The notes under the pieces were generated by a model. That model worked only from the letters and a program-made list of their open reading frames with translations, did not search any database and was not told the DNA's origin. A stretch of DNA of 25,613 bases, from positions 1-25,613 of the forward strand of contig JADNYJ010000450.1 in assembly GCA_015501075.1 (NCBI GenBank). Direction: 5' to 3'. Shown one piece after another: positions 1-11,600 of this stretch. Within the stretch, counting starts at the first letter, position 1. Every line of letters begins with the position of its first letter. A program made the translations under genes and the position numbers. This DNA is from Gymnopilus junonius. Its lineage: Eukaryota > Basidiomycota > Agaricomycetes > Agaricales > Galerinaceae.

Positions 1-3000
1 ACCTGGGATTTTCCAGTACCCCCCATACCCCTAATTTCATTCTAAGCTGTTCTGGGGCCGCGGAGGCTGCATGGTTTGCTATGATTCTGAATGCACGCTC
101 TTGCTCTTTATTCAAATGAAACTCCGCAATGATGTCATTTATAATAACATTACTGTGTTCTTTTTCAGATTTGAAGTCGTGCCTAAGATATTCGGCGGTC
201 TACAATATTAACTTGATTGAATGTATAACCATCAGATTGAGATGAATTTCCTGCTTCATGCTGTTTACTGGTGCCTGCTAAATTAGTTGTCTTTCTTTCA
301 GTATAGAGTCTCTGCAATCTCTCACTACGTTTTTCCATGCACCTGACGAAAGTTTTGTTGTTGGTAGATCCTTCAACTTATCAATATTCTCCTCCACCAT
401 TGGACATGACTTGGCCCAGCCTGAATTCTGTAATATCCTATTTGCTTCTTCCTTTTGCCTTGCTCTCAGTCTTGCTTGTGGTGACAGAGAGTACTGGTCT
501 GGATCATCACCATCTACATATTCATACATGCCACTGTCCATATACGAACCGTCATTCTCATCATCAGATCTGTCAGAATCATATCGAAAGCTGTTGGGCA
601 TGCTAGCCTTTTTTATAGTTTTTGGAAGCTGGGCATGATAATCATCTCTCTCATCCAAACACTCGTATTTCAAATTGAAATTGGCCATATACTTTCTATC
701 ACAAGGAGCAAAATTATATGCCAGAAAGCTTCATCCCATGTCTCTCCAATTTTCTTCAGAGATATTCCATCCCTCCATGGTTTGAATAGCATAAGCATTG
801 TCATGCAATAATACTCTCTGTCACCTTGATCAGAGCGAGGAAGGCTTCCACCTACAAAATTGGGCACCATAGTATCCAACCTGCTCATGTCACACACCAC
901 CTCATGTGAATTATGTAGAGGATGTTCAGGTAAAACTTATGATGTGTCATACTCGGGATTTACATTCACGGCCATGATTAGATCCAGCATTAAGCTTTTT
1001 GGCTCTTTTTTTGGGCTGCCTCCTTTTTGTGTATGTCTGAATCCATTGAAATAAATTCAAGTCAGAATACACATCTGGTCATATTTGTAGTCATCGACAT
1101 TTGATCTGACATATATGACCCTTCTTCCCATCCTATAATGACCTTTTCACATAGCTCATCCTGTACTGTATCTACGTATTCCTTTTTAACCTGATTAGAA
1201 TTTATCGAAGCACCTGAATTATCATTAATCTCATGCGGTACTTCGGCACTCTCACCCTTCTTGTCTTCTATGTGGTTGCCCAGAATCGCCTAACGTCACC
1301 TACGTAACTCTTCCACCAGAACGGTATAAACTCATGACTTGTGTAGTGGTCAGGATTACCGAGGAGATACATGCAGGCCATTGGACTACCATTTCGAGCT
1401 TTGAAGTCAATGCATTAACAATCTTCAGTATCAGTTTTCTAGCAGCTTCACCAGCTTTTATATCCTCACCAATCAATTCCGAGTTTTTGAGAAGACATCA
1501 AATGCAGAAGAAAATACCTGGTGAGTCTTGAGCATAGGCTTGGTGATGTAATCAGTGATATACTTGACCATTGCCTTCAAGGAAGTACCCGATTGTAAAC
1601 TGGTGACATCGCTGTTGCATCGCAATAGATATGTCAGGCACGGTGAAAAGGTATTCATCATGGGTTCAAGCTTCTTCATAAAAATATGTCCATCTGTCTC
1701 ATCAACTTCTTTTAAGTCTGATTTCTCTGGGAAATCGCACCATGCAGACACCCTCTTTGTTCAGACACCCTTTTGGACCACTACGAGCTGCCTTTGCTAT
1801 AGGGGTATCATCTCCAGTAGAACTACCAGAGCCTGGCTCATCCTTTTTCAGCTTTGAAGACTTACAGGTATGCACATTTGATCTAGTCAAAATATCATCC
1901 ACCACGTGCTCATATCCTGACCACCAAGCAGTAAACAACCTGCATTCATTGCAATCGCTGCTTGGAAATTGATCATCGTGAACTATCTTGCAAATCTGTT
2001 TAGGAGGAGGAACAGGTAATGTTTGAGTTGGATCCTCATATGCTCCACTCTTATCTTGCTTGGCAGACTTAACCTTAATCGAGTGTATCCCCTTACCTAC
2101 AATTCCATTGTCAGGCCTTCTTGCCTGCACTTCATCTAATGTACCAGTCAGAAGCTCTCCTCTGTATGCACTTTCTAAGTATTCTATCAATGCCTTCTGG
2201 AAATCTGAATCTGATGCCATAATTCTGTCTCTGATCTCCTGAGGTGAAAGTGCACCCTTTATCCATAACAGCATATGTAAATGCAAAGTCAAGTGCCCCT
2301 GTTGTTCAACTGTTCCATAATAAGCGCCTGTCTTACCGTAAAGACGGGATGATCTTCGCCCATGCCAAGTACATGTTTGATAACGAGCCTCACCATCACG
2401 TCAAAAAACTTGGCAGCAGCAACAGGATTGCGAAGAATTAACAAATCTCTTTCGTCTGATGTCCTAAGCTCTGGCTTGAACGCAATATCCTTGTCCGCAT
2501 AATATAAACACAAAGGATGCTTATTATCAGCTGGTGAAAATGTAATGAACCACAAGGAGCACCTCTGAAGGCCACCAGAGACCATATCTCATTTCTCATA
2601 TACTTCTTGCTGGTGAGTGAACCCTTAACACTGCCTCCTACATGATCCAAGTCATCAAGGAGTTTGAAACAAGCCTTTTCATCATCAGTCAATGGGACGA
2701 CGTGTTCACCATCTTTCATCCTCTTCGATATTGAATCCAGCATGTGAGGGTTAATTTCAAGCAGCCTTCTGGATATATCGTCAAATTTCTGTCGCTTGGC
2801 CATCAAAAAACTGCCTGTCGAACAATCCTTTATCTGTTCATGATTGAAGGCTATGATAGGAAAGTATAAATCAGTCTGAAAACGTTTATCATAGTACAGC
2901 AATAGGTTCTTCTTGTGTTCAGCTTCTGACAACTTTCGAGTATGTTGTTCCTGCCCCAATCCACCTTTCCTGAATGGAAACAACCAAGGGAACATCTGAG

Positions 3001-4786
3001 GATATATCTGAGGGTTGCCGTAGATTGGCTGAGGATGCTCTTCATGCCCCATGGCCAATGCTAGCCCTCCATCCTCAAGATGTCACAGTGCTCTGATTTT
3101 AATCTCCTTCATATCTATTTTCTCATATTCTTCACCAGTCAGACCATGTACAGTAAAAGGGCAAGCGCCGCTTTCAGTGCCATCTTCGATCTCGTTGTTG
3201 AACTTACTCATGGCAGAGGCAATTTTATTTGATCCAGAATCATTGTGCCTGTAATCCACCATAACTGGTACTCCAGCCAATGGGTATGAATCAAGATTTT
3301 CTTGTGATATAACTAAGTCAGCATAATCAGAGTGATTCAGTTTGAGCCATTCCAAGGCGTCAGCCACTTTATTCCACCGTACAAATAGCGGAGTGCACTT
3401 GTATTCATCTTCAGTAGGTCTGGTGGGACCGATAAATACAAATGCTAAGACCTCGCTAATTTCTTCCTTACTCAGTGGTAGATGGGTGTAGACTTTTGCC
3501 ATAGGATTTGCAAACATGATGCAGTTTGCGATCATTTTCGCCCGACCCGACGACACATGGACGAGACATCTATTATGATGTATACGGGCTATCAGCATCT
3601 GCTTGGTGAATGTAAGATGTTGAAGCTGCTTTGGCACATTGCCTATCCACATCCCATTAGCTAAAGACGATATGGGGATCTTATTTTTTTGTAAAGCATC
3701 TTCGCAATGGGCGCAAATGTGTCTACAGTCCTGTGCTAATACGGGTCCATTAAGTTCTTCCACCTCATCCTCGGATGATGATCTCTCTTTTCGTGTTATA
3801 CCACTACAACACAGAATGCTCAAATCTAATTTAACCTTGTCCAGTAATTTTAGATGACATAAATGATGTAGCCTGCTGCAGACTGCGCAACCAGCTTCTT
3901 CAAATTTAGTGGGGTTCATGTCTTTGCAATAATTGGTGACAATATCCCTCACAAGGCGAGGTGTCGTTGGGCCAGTGGAAATATCTCTTCAAGTTCAGAC
4001 TCATTATTTTTCAATGCAACTGCATTGACCTTTTTTTGGTCATTGATTTTTTTATCTCTCCACCTCTTCACTCTTTCGTGACTCTTAGCAACTGCACTTT
4101 TTTCTGGAAGAAAGACTGCACAATTTTCCTCACATTCAGGACAATGGTGATGTTTAAAAAGATCGACGAGTACATCTTTCCTAGAGCATCATGGAAAGGG
4201 TATACCATGAGCTTTCGACAATGCTTTGAGCTCAGATACAGAGAACAGTGGGCCAAATCACTGAGCGGACTGTGTGTCATGACATAATTGTCATTTTCTT
4301 TTAACAAATCAGGGACATGAGCACGAGCAATATAATGTTTAAGTTTGAATAGAGCAACATCATCCACATGATTGTCAATATTATGTATAATGTGATCTGC
4401 AATATGAGAACCCCGCAGCGCATTCACAGTATGCACTCCTCCTCCGAGATAAATATTCTCATGTTCATCTGGGAACATACCATTGACAAGGTACAAGTAG
4501 GGTCGATTGCACTTCGAGGTTTTCCTGGTGCATTTTGTGGAATACTTGCCTCATTTTGATCGCGCGCCGTGTCAGAAGGACTCACGGTTTGCCCGGATTT
4601 GGCATTCAAAGGAATAAAAACAGAACAGTAATCTTTGCATTCACCGCACTCATGTATGGCAAATTGTGCCAAGATGTCAGCAAATGATGCCTGTGCTGAT
4701 ATCTTGATCCCATGCTTACTTGCCAACTCAGCTAATCGACCCTCTGGAAGAAAATCCGCAAGGTCAAACAAATTCATGAAAGCCAT
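1..4786 (-). pseudogene. Helitron Rep/helicase, decayed, C-terminal helicase runs off the window
   Basis: This is the rolling-circle transposase of a fungal Helitron, which nicks and joins single-stranded DNA (HUH Rep) and unwinds it (PIF1 helicase). Reading on the minus strand, from about 4786 leftward: two SAP-like/CxxC units (4600-4760 and 4040-4260), a DUF6570-like region with CxxC/CxHC pairs (3083-3952), a Helitron-like N domain beginning GHEEHPQPIYGNPQ (about 3050), Rep motif 1 as LWFITFSPADN (about 2530-2560), motif 2 as LHLHMLLW (about 2270-2290), and motif 3 with both tyrosines in VKYITDYITKPM (about 1537-1572). Next come the linker VPNFVGGSLPRSDQGDREYY (about 810-875), YECLDERDDYHAQLP (about 620-670) and the PIF1 start LNKEQERAFRIIANHA (about 65-115), with Walker A at 3-33 in another frame. 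I count at least eight frame breaks and several stops, so it is non-autonomous as read. The 3' hairpin and CTRR end lie outside the window. Confidence 0.93.
1473..2600 (-). other. HUH Rep catalytic core of the Helitron
   Basis: Marked separately because all three Rep motifs survive although the frame does not. Motif 1 and motif 2 are separated by one frameshift near 2335-2342: the downstream frame reads LYGKTGAYYGTVEQQGHLTL and leads into HLHMLLW. A second break near 2555 separates motif 1 from the preceding RNEIWSLVAFRGAP. The two histidines of HUH and both tyrosines of the Y2 pair are present. In the family these residues coordinate the metal and form the 5'-phosphotyrosine link. Catalytic residues intact, frame broken: this suggests recent inactivation or indel errors in the assembly. 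Confidence 0.85.
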
Positions 4787-5721
4787 GATGTAGCGATTGC
4801 CCTCAGTCTGAAGTGTATTAAATTTATTTATATTTGTGTGCGAATGGAATCTATATGATAACTCAATATCAAATCCATCAGAAGGAGACATAACGTAGGG
4901 GGCAAGCTGTGTTCCTGATAAATTACGACAGTATGATCGGCGGCTACTGATAAAAGGCACAGACTTACGTCTAGATGTGCTAGGCGGATGAGCATATGAC
5001 TCACACATGTTAGAATTATATCTGGATGTGTCCCAGATATGTCCACGTCGTCCAAGCCGCATGTATGTTACTCTAGCATAAAAATCATGTCGAAGTGTAA
5101 CATACCTTGACAAGAAAAGTTTGATATGTGATATAATGAACAATATTCTATCTGGCATTCTAGACTGGAGACAAAATAGTTTTACATCATATAATTCAAG
5201 CTGCACAATCCTGGTAATACACCGACAAAAAAAAGACAACGGTGGTTGGATATATATGAAGGACATATTGACAGCAGAACGAAAATGGTATTTGATATAT
5301 CCGACAAAAGGATGCTCAAAATTGGTGCAATCATCAATATATATGTCATACAACGGCACACAAGTAATCTGCACGGGGTGTAAATAACCCGACAAAGAAG
5401 ACGGCACCGCTGAGTTCACAGCGGGCAAAGTTGAAACATCGGGAGCAGAGGAAAGTACCAGCTCCGGAAAGTTGTATGTAACAGATGGCCCAGTTATGGG
5501 CGAGTATACGGCAATGCGAATAGCATGCGTTGACTGTACCGTGTTCAAGACAGTCACAGTTTGGACCTCCTGGTGTACCTAGAAAAAAAAAACAGAATTA
5601 AGATGACATCAGACCTGATCTCGGTGATATATATATATATACTCACCCAGATACCTAGTTCAAGAAAAGAGAAGTAGGCAAGAAGCAGGAAAGATATCAA
5701 ATAATATGGGAGAGATAGCAT
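4787..5721 (-). CDS. Unrecognised open frame upstream of, and in frame with, the Helitron Rep
   Basis: A long frame stays open from about 5578 down to 4424, some 380 codons, and its 3' part encodes the first SAP-like/CxxC unit of the Helitron. A perfect-looking intron at 5579-5646 (68 bp, GTGAGT donor, TTTCTAG acceptor after a T-rich tract) joins it in phase 0 to an upstream exon starting at ATG 5719-5721. That exon opens MLSLPYYLISFLLLAYFSFL, a strongly hydrophobic segment resembling a signal peptide or membrane anchor. I do not recognise the region between residues 25 and about 300. Its 3' half is rich in Ser, Arg and Tyr and may include retained introns. It may be an N-terminal extension of the transposase, a fused host exon, or 5' untranslated sequence open by chance. 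The real Rep start could be one of the two ATGs at 4775-4786. A 34 bp palindrome with TTATATAA boxes lies 64 bp upstream of the ATG. Confidence 0.45.
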
Positions 5722-5784
5722 GTCTTCGACGGTGAAGAGCAAGGTTGACCGGACTATGTCGGGACAATCCAATAAGCGATAGTA

Positions 5785-5818
5785 TTATATAATCGGCGGA
5801 GGGACGCCGCTTATATAA
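5785..5818. repeat. 34 bp stem-loop repeat, single copy
   Basis: An imperfect palindrome. The left arm is TTATATAATCGGCG, the loop GAGGGA and the right arm CGCCGCTTATATAA. The 14 bp arms pair with one mismatch (T against C next to the TTATATAA box). The same element recurs three times at 13248-13463. The similarity stops at the ends of the palindrome, so this is not part of a longer shared repeat. It lies between the 3' end of the Spt5-like gene and the first exon of the Helitron frame, where its TTATATAA could serve as a TATA box for minus-strand transcription (inference). Confidence 0.85.
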
Positions 5819-5997
5819 GTCAAGTACGCAAGCGACTGCGCATCGCAGATCACGCGGCCTGCCGCCGAGCATCATATCGCGTAGGAGTCGTCACAAAAGA
5901 ATTAAAATAAAAAAAGGGCAAACACTGCAATTATACTACATGGGAATGTATACGGATACATGATTCATAGAATGAAAACTTCGAAGATTAATATGTA

Positions 5998-8220
5998 TCA
6001 GCGAGACCCTGGGTCGATTCGCGCAAGCTCGAGTGTAGCTACAGCTGGATCTTGCTGCCCTTTTCGGAGACGTACCCCTGGCACATGAATAATGCATTTG
6101 TCGATATTGTATTCTTTGATGATAAATCTTTGTCCTATCAAGTCTCCTGTAAGCGGAGTAACCATTTCCTTCGCTCCGGAAGGGTGCACAGGAACGAGAC
6201 TCTCGACATCTAACCAAATCAGTTCTCGCGTGAAGCGATCAAACACTTGCACTTGGGAACCCTCTACAGAGCGAACGTCCACAGGATAGCCTTCCCTTCC
6301 TCTGTCTCGAATACGAACCTTTAATAACAAACCTTTCGAAGTTATCATATTCAACCAATCACCGACAGATGCGGTAGAATACGGCGGAAGCGGTGTGGGG
6401 GGTCGAGGTTCTGGTGCAAGAGGTGAGAGCTCTCGAGGCCCCGGTGTACGAGAAGATGGATCCCAGGCAGGACTAGTACTGTCCGGACAGACGGTGGTTA
6501 CAAACGGTGTAGACGGAGGTTGGAGAGATGATGTGTCCACTGTATTTGAACTAGGTCCCGTATTATCAGATGATAACAAGCTTCTCGCTCGCATCGTAGA
6601 CCACGACGACTCTTCGTTGCCGACAATAGCGAGATATGCAAATTCAATTTTCTCAACTTTATGTGTGGCATCGACCTCCACAGAAGCAACACCATTCGGT
6701 GTTGTGGCTCGAATTAGGCCGCGGTATCCCTTGAGTCGATGAGTACATGCACTATTATCCGCTTGCCAATGTACACCTCGTTCGGGTCTCTTTCACCTAG
6801 TTTAACATTGCATCCTGGGCGCGAACTCGGAGAGTCGACATTATGAAATCTCCATCGTGAAAATCGAGCTGGGACTCCAATACAATTGTCTGTGAATGAC
6901 ACACATGATATTATATGACAACAGACAAGCAAGATAGTGTACGTACCTCAGAATCCGTGGATTGATTGACGACTGTTACTTGCTTGTCGCCATGACCCAC
7001 GCTACAATTAATGACCCATCCCACTAGACCTGTATGAGAACCAGATGTAACTTTGACCTGGTCCCCATTGCGGAAGCTTGCTCTGACTGCTCGTTTTGGC
7101 ACGTTTTCCATTAATCCCAGGGAAGGGAGACCGACGATGTATTCATTTTCCATTACATCATAAACATGTCCTACCAAACCGCGAAAGTCGCCCCCGATGA
7201 TTCTGACATGGGCACCAACAGATAAGCCAAAAGATAAAAAAGCAGCACGAGTGGCGGCGTTCAAAGCCACGTCGACAAGACCACTCTCAACAAAAAATCC
7301 AAATTCAGAAGCGCTGGGAATGCACGTGTCTCCGACCATTATATCGATATCAGACAAGCTGATGGACAGGTACCCTTCAATGGTGTAAAATCGGCGCTTA
7401 AAATTGAATGAACCGTCTTCATTCACAGAAACAGATTTGTCGCCAAAGGCAGCTCTAAGCCCAGATATGGAAGCAGGTTTCTGTTTTGGCAGAATAGACC
7501 GCTCGTTAACGGGCTCGAGGGGAAGCCGCGGAAGCAGTAAGAGTACCAGATGACTTCCAATTTGTTTTATCATCCCGACATCACCCCTATAAGCTCTCCA
7601 TTTCGAAGCAACACCTTGCACGTGCGCCCAAGAGCTTGGTCTAAACATAGTAGTATGAGGGTTCGTGATATGGCCAAGCATCTTGAGTGAGACGGTAGAA
7701 CTATACGACTGTCGAGCCCATCTGTTCTGTCAGCCACAACAACAGCAGACTCGTAACTTGGAGCATGGACGAATACGGACCTGGGATAGATGGACAAGCA
7801 ATGACAGAGACAGTACAATCGTCATCAAGGAAATTTTTTTTGGATATAATAATTTCCATTCCATGCTTAAATACTGTCAGATATGGGAACCAGGGCTTCA
7901 CGATACAACATACCTTGCAGGCAATCTCCCAGACGCCACTTTGCGCGAGCAATGACGATATCACTGCTGGATTTCTGGAACGTTGCTGGGCTCGAGCTAT
8001 GAATGACTCCCACTGTTTATCCATGGAATCCGAGTCTTCTGTACGTAGTCGTTCATGTGCCCGTTGATAATCCCATAGTCCTCTTCTTCATCCGGTTCAT
8101 CTTAAATATATGTCAGAGGCCAGATCTAATAAAGCAAAGAAGAAATTGGGTACACACCTTCGATATCTGGAAGATCAGATTCATCGTCTTCTCGTCATCT
8201 ACATCGCTTCAAGATCAATG
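5998..8220 (-). CDS. Spt5-like NGN/KOW domain protein, frame-broken
   Basis: The gene resembles the transcription-elongation factor Spt5, which clamps RNA polymerase II through an NGN domain and binds nucleic acid or polymerase through KOW modules. The minus-strand reading starts with an acidic segment (REDDESDLPDIE, intron 8101-8157), then DKQWESFIARAQQRSRNPAV and VWEIACK, an NGN-like strand SVFVHAPSYESAVVVADRTD (about 7700-7780), a first KOW-like element at FRPSSWAHVQGVASKWRAYR (about 7590-7650), a clear KOW in VGAHVRIIGGDFRGLVGHVY (about 7150-7215), another in GDQVKVTSGSHTGLVGWVIN (about 6990-7065), and a further KOW-like KGYRGLIRATTPNG near 6700-6740. A Ser/Pro-rich linker and a last KOW-like unit precede the stop at 5998. 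The intron at 6890-6946 (57 bp) splices cleanly. Frame breaks near 6745 and 6830 and an unclear join at 7800-7912 suggest decay or sequence errors. Similar NGN/KOW proteins are multiplied in Agaricomycetes; this is not the housekeeping SPT5. Confidence 0.72.
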
Positions 8221-8690
8221 AAAGGGTTCTTCAAGTAAATTTTAACTTTACGATATTGTGTACACAATGAGACCACTTACATTGCATAACCTTCTCTTTT
8301 TCAAGGGTCTAGTGGACATTTCACTTAGAATGCTTAACAAATATGCAACCTACTTAATACGATGTACGGACAATGAATGTAGGAAAGAAAAAACTTTAAA
8401 GTGGAATAGCCGCACTGAGCCTATGAAGTATAGGGCAGGCTACACGAGATGCTTGGTAAGCAGCGTCTCTCCGCCGCTTACATCAGATAGGTGTGTGACA
8501 TTGACACCGCGTGTTGCCTGCCCTGAACATGATGCGGTGATGATGTGATGTTCAATTTCTCCTTTTTTTCTTTCTCAACATTGCAGTACCCGGGTGCAGT
8601 AGATACAAGCATATTACACGTCATATTGTAGCACACACGTAGACAGCGCGTAGATACACTACCGTAAACCAAAAAGATAAAAAGAAAACA
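8221..8690. promoter_or_regulatory. Divergent intergenic region between the Spt5-like and JmjC-like genes
   Basis: About 470 bp with no convincing coding sequence, lying between the 5' ends of two genes that read away from each other, so it probably holds both promoters. Visible elements are the perfect palindrome at 8255-8268 and an A-rich stretch (AAAAAGATAAAAAGAAAACA) immediately before the ATG at 8691. A CT-rich tract lies near 8560-8575. A 96-codon open frame crosses it but lacks domains and is probably chance. Confidence 0.5.
8255..8268. promoter_or_regulatory. Perfect 14 bp palindrome, possible operator
   Basis: ATTGTGTACACAAT is identical to its reverse complement. It sits in the spacer between the divergent genes, close to the 5' end of the Spt5-like gene. 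A dimeric DNA-binding protein could use such a site, but no family can be assigned and no second copy was seen in the window. Confidence 0.35.
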
Positions 8691-11600
8691 ATGCAAACGG
8701 GCGCAGAAGCAGCAACAACTGAAACGAGCGCGTCGTCCAAATCAAACATCCGCCGTCAGTGCGAAAGACTTGACGACTTCGGTTTCAACATGGACATAAT
8801 ACTGAGCGACGAAAGCAGACTGAAAAATGCGTTCGCATCTGACAACGTAATACAGGTAGAGTATCAGTACTCTGAAAACAATGTCCTATTAATATATCCA
8901 TACAGCCTTTCCTGTCCGCGCTTGAAAACTATGAGGACCGTGTATTCAAGGGACATGATGCCACATCAATGCAATTGCGGTCACTATTGGGAATGAAAAC
9001 GGAATATCAGCACCTCTCGCCTGATCTGGCAGCAAAAGTGGCACAATTAGCACAGACGCCTGCTCCCACTAGCACGACACACGAGGAGCTATTCTCGCTT
9101 GTATCCGCTTATGCGATGATCGAAAGAATGTACCAGTATTCGAAACCAGACACCACTATCCTGCCTTCTAAAATAATTCCGAAGCGGCTGGAAAAGTCGA
9201 TGGTTGATACATTCAAGGTAAGCGCACCCAGGAAAACAGACAGGATGATAACAGATACTGACGAATGGAAATAGATACCTTATTTCGAAAAATTATATGA
9301 TATTCCGACCCTTCTTCGCCAGATTCGACAAGACGCAGCGAACATGCTCGCTTCGACTCAGATGGCATCGACTCCGGCCAAGACGGCATAATCGCGCACC
9401 ATCTCAAAGTGGTTTCATATCACCAAGTGCGAGGAGACCTGGGGAACATACTAGACAATTTTCGCCTAGCAGGATTCAACTTAGCTGTAAAGCTTCAGGG
9501 AAACATATCTTCCACAGGTCGCTTGCCCAATCTGCCTGACAAGAAGGCAGACTATGATGAATATGTCAAAGCGTCAGTACTCTCGAGTGACGAAGCATAC
9601 AGGGTCAACAGGTTTATTTCCAAGATAAAGCCTAATCAATTGCGTATGTCTCTGGACATGGGAGAGCCACTGTCGCCCATCTGCATGTTGGTACCATATG
9701 CGCTGAGAGGTGTTCACGGGTGCAGTCGAGAAGGGCTGCTGAAGGTATATTATATATTTTACCCTCCTTCTTCATCTGACATATCCATGTAAAGGTATGC
9801 ATGGTGCTCGGTAATGACAAACCTCCAGCTCTACGGGCCCTTGAGGCGAGAACATGGCAAGCACTGGTAGAGGTGGCTACATTAGGAAAGGACGTTAAGC
9901 TCACGCTACAAGGACTAATGACATCGGAAGCTTGGAAGAACTTCGAGGACCTACCATCCTCGGATCCCGCAGTAGCATTTTTTTGCCCCATGGATCTAAC
10001 CCCCCAAATAAATGAGATCCAAGACCAGGCATCTCCCGAGCCTGGTGTAGAACAAGATGATTTGATGGCTACCGAGAAGTAAAATATGTTTCATATCATA
10101 TTTTACATTGTAGCTAAGTAAATTTAAGGTCCAATAACACAGAGAAGGCACCCGGACCAATCGCAAATGAAAGCGCCGAGACCGAAGAAGAACAGACGAA
10201 ACTGAATGACATTGAGCGTGAATCAGAAGGAAAGGGTGGTGACCAAGGAGACGTACCGGGTGGCAATGGTGAAGACAATGATGCTGACGGCGAATCTGAT
10301 GGCAATGGCGGCAACGAAGATGAAGACGGTGTCCCAGTCGACCAGCCAAGTAAACAGACGAACACAGATGCACTTACAAACGAAGAGGCACCTGAACCGA
10401 GTGGCACTCCAGGTGCAACTGAAGAACAGCCCCGTCGACGAGCCAAGAAAGTCGAAACACATTCAAGAAGCAGTAGAGAAGGGAGGCGAAAATCGTACAA
10501 AGAGTACGGTAAGGAGCCAAAGCCGAAACCGAAGTCAAAACCCAAAGCGCCTAAGAGTAAGGAATTGATATCCGAGGACGAAGACGTCAAGGTTGTCGTC
10601 CCAAGGCGAGCGAAGTGGTATCAGCCCATTGACGCAGATTTATATGTTCGCACACTCTTAATTCAATATTGGTACATGCCTAACTTGCATATAGGAGGAA
10701 AGCCCAGTGACGCTAGATATGAGCGAGAAACCGAAGGTCAGATATCGCACATACTTGCAAGCATGTCTTCAATGCTGATAATAATGTTATCAAACAGAAG
10801 GTAACATCGAAGAAGCAATATACAGCCTACGGCGCCTTCATCATACGATTGTTTACGAGCCCGTAGCACATGTGAGTCATCCTTATTATATATGGACATA
10901 TTTCCAACATTATTTCTAGTCGAAAGCCGCCCTTAAAGTAATCGAAAACCTGAAGGAAGCGGCCATGTCTGCATATGTAAATGGGCAACCTCGCCATCTC
11001 ATTGATCTCGACAATTCAGATATATACGTCATCAATCACAATGATTTTCAGAACATGGAAGACGAGGAGGTACAGGATATTCTCAGGCAACAGCACATCT
11101 ACATCTACGACTGCCCCGTACAACCCTTTACATTCAAGGAGGCTCTGAGAGAGCTCGGAAGCCTCAACTCATTAGTAGATATTCAAGGTAAATGTATAAC
11201 TAAGTGGATATAAAATACTGCTCATCACAATTCCCAGATCATTCAATTGAAGTAGGGGAAGGTGAGCCGAACAAAGTGCATAATGTATGTGTAATTGACA
11301 ACACACAACCCAGACAAGAATGACTGCATAAGGCATGGGAAGGTTTCCCAAATACTAGAAAGTGTAGAAAGCAGCGACGGCAAAATTCTCAATGCTCTTA
11401 ACTTCCCTATGCCTCTCCAGGGTATTGAGGAACATCTTATTCATCCGACGCATATGCTCTCCACGAGATGCAGAATGACCCATCTTGTAAATACAGCATA
11501 CTAGCCCCAGCAAAAGACCTAAGGTGGGGAGTAGCTACTACAAAAGGTGCATATTACGGGTGGCACATAGATGCAGGTGGAGCAGGCACCGTTCCTGGCG

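Noticed and set aside
1742..2242. Plus-strand frames opposite the Helitron
   Set aside because: They mirror the Rep coding sequence, lack domains, and end at arbitrary points.
2330..2600. Introns as the explanation for the Rep frame changes
   Set aside because: Conserved residues continue directly across the breaks with only one or two bases unaccounted for, leaving no room for an intron.
5626..5642. AT dinucleotide run as a microsatellite of interest
   Set aside because: It is short and lies inside the probable intron at 5579-5646, where AT-rich sequence is normal.
5785..5818. The stem-loop as the 3' terminal hairpin of the Helitron
   Set aside because: The Helitron reads leftward, so its 3' end lies beyond position 1. 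The stem-loop is on the 5' side, has much longer arms, and is also found beyond the neighbouring genes.
10206..10568. A 120-codon plus-strand frame and long minus-strand frames (9996-10590) as genes
   Set aside because: They are alternate frames of the low-complexity acidic/basic exon of the JmjC-like gene. The minus-strand ones are Ser/Leu/Pro-rich mirrors of it.
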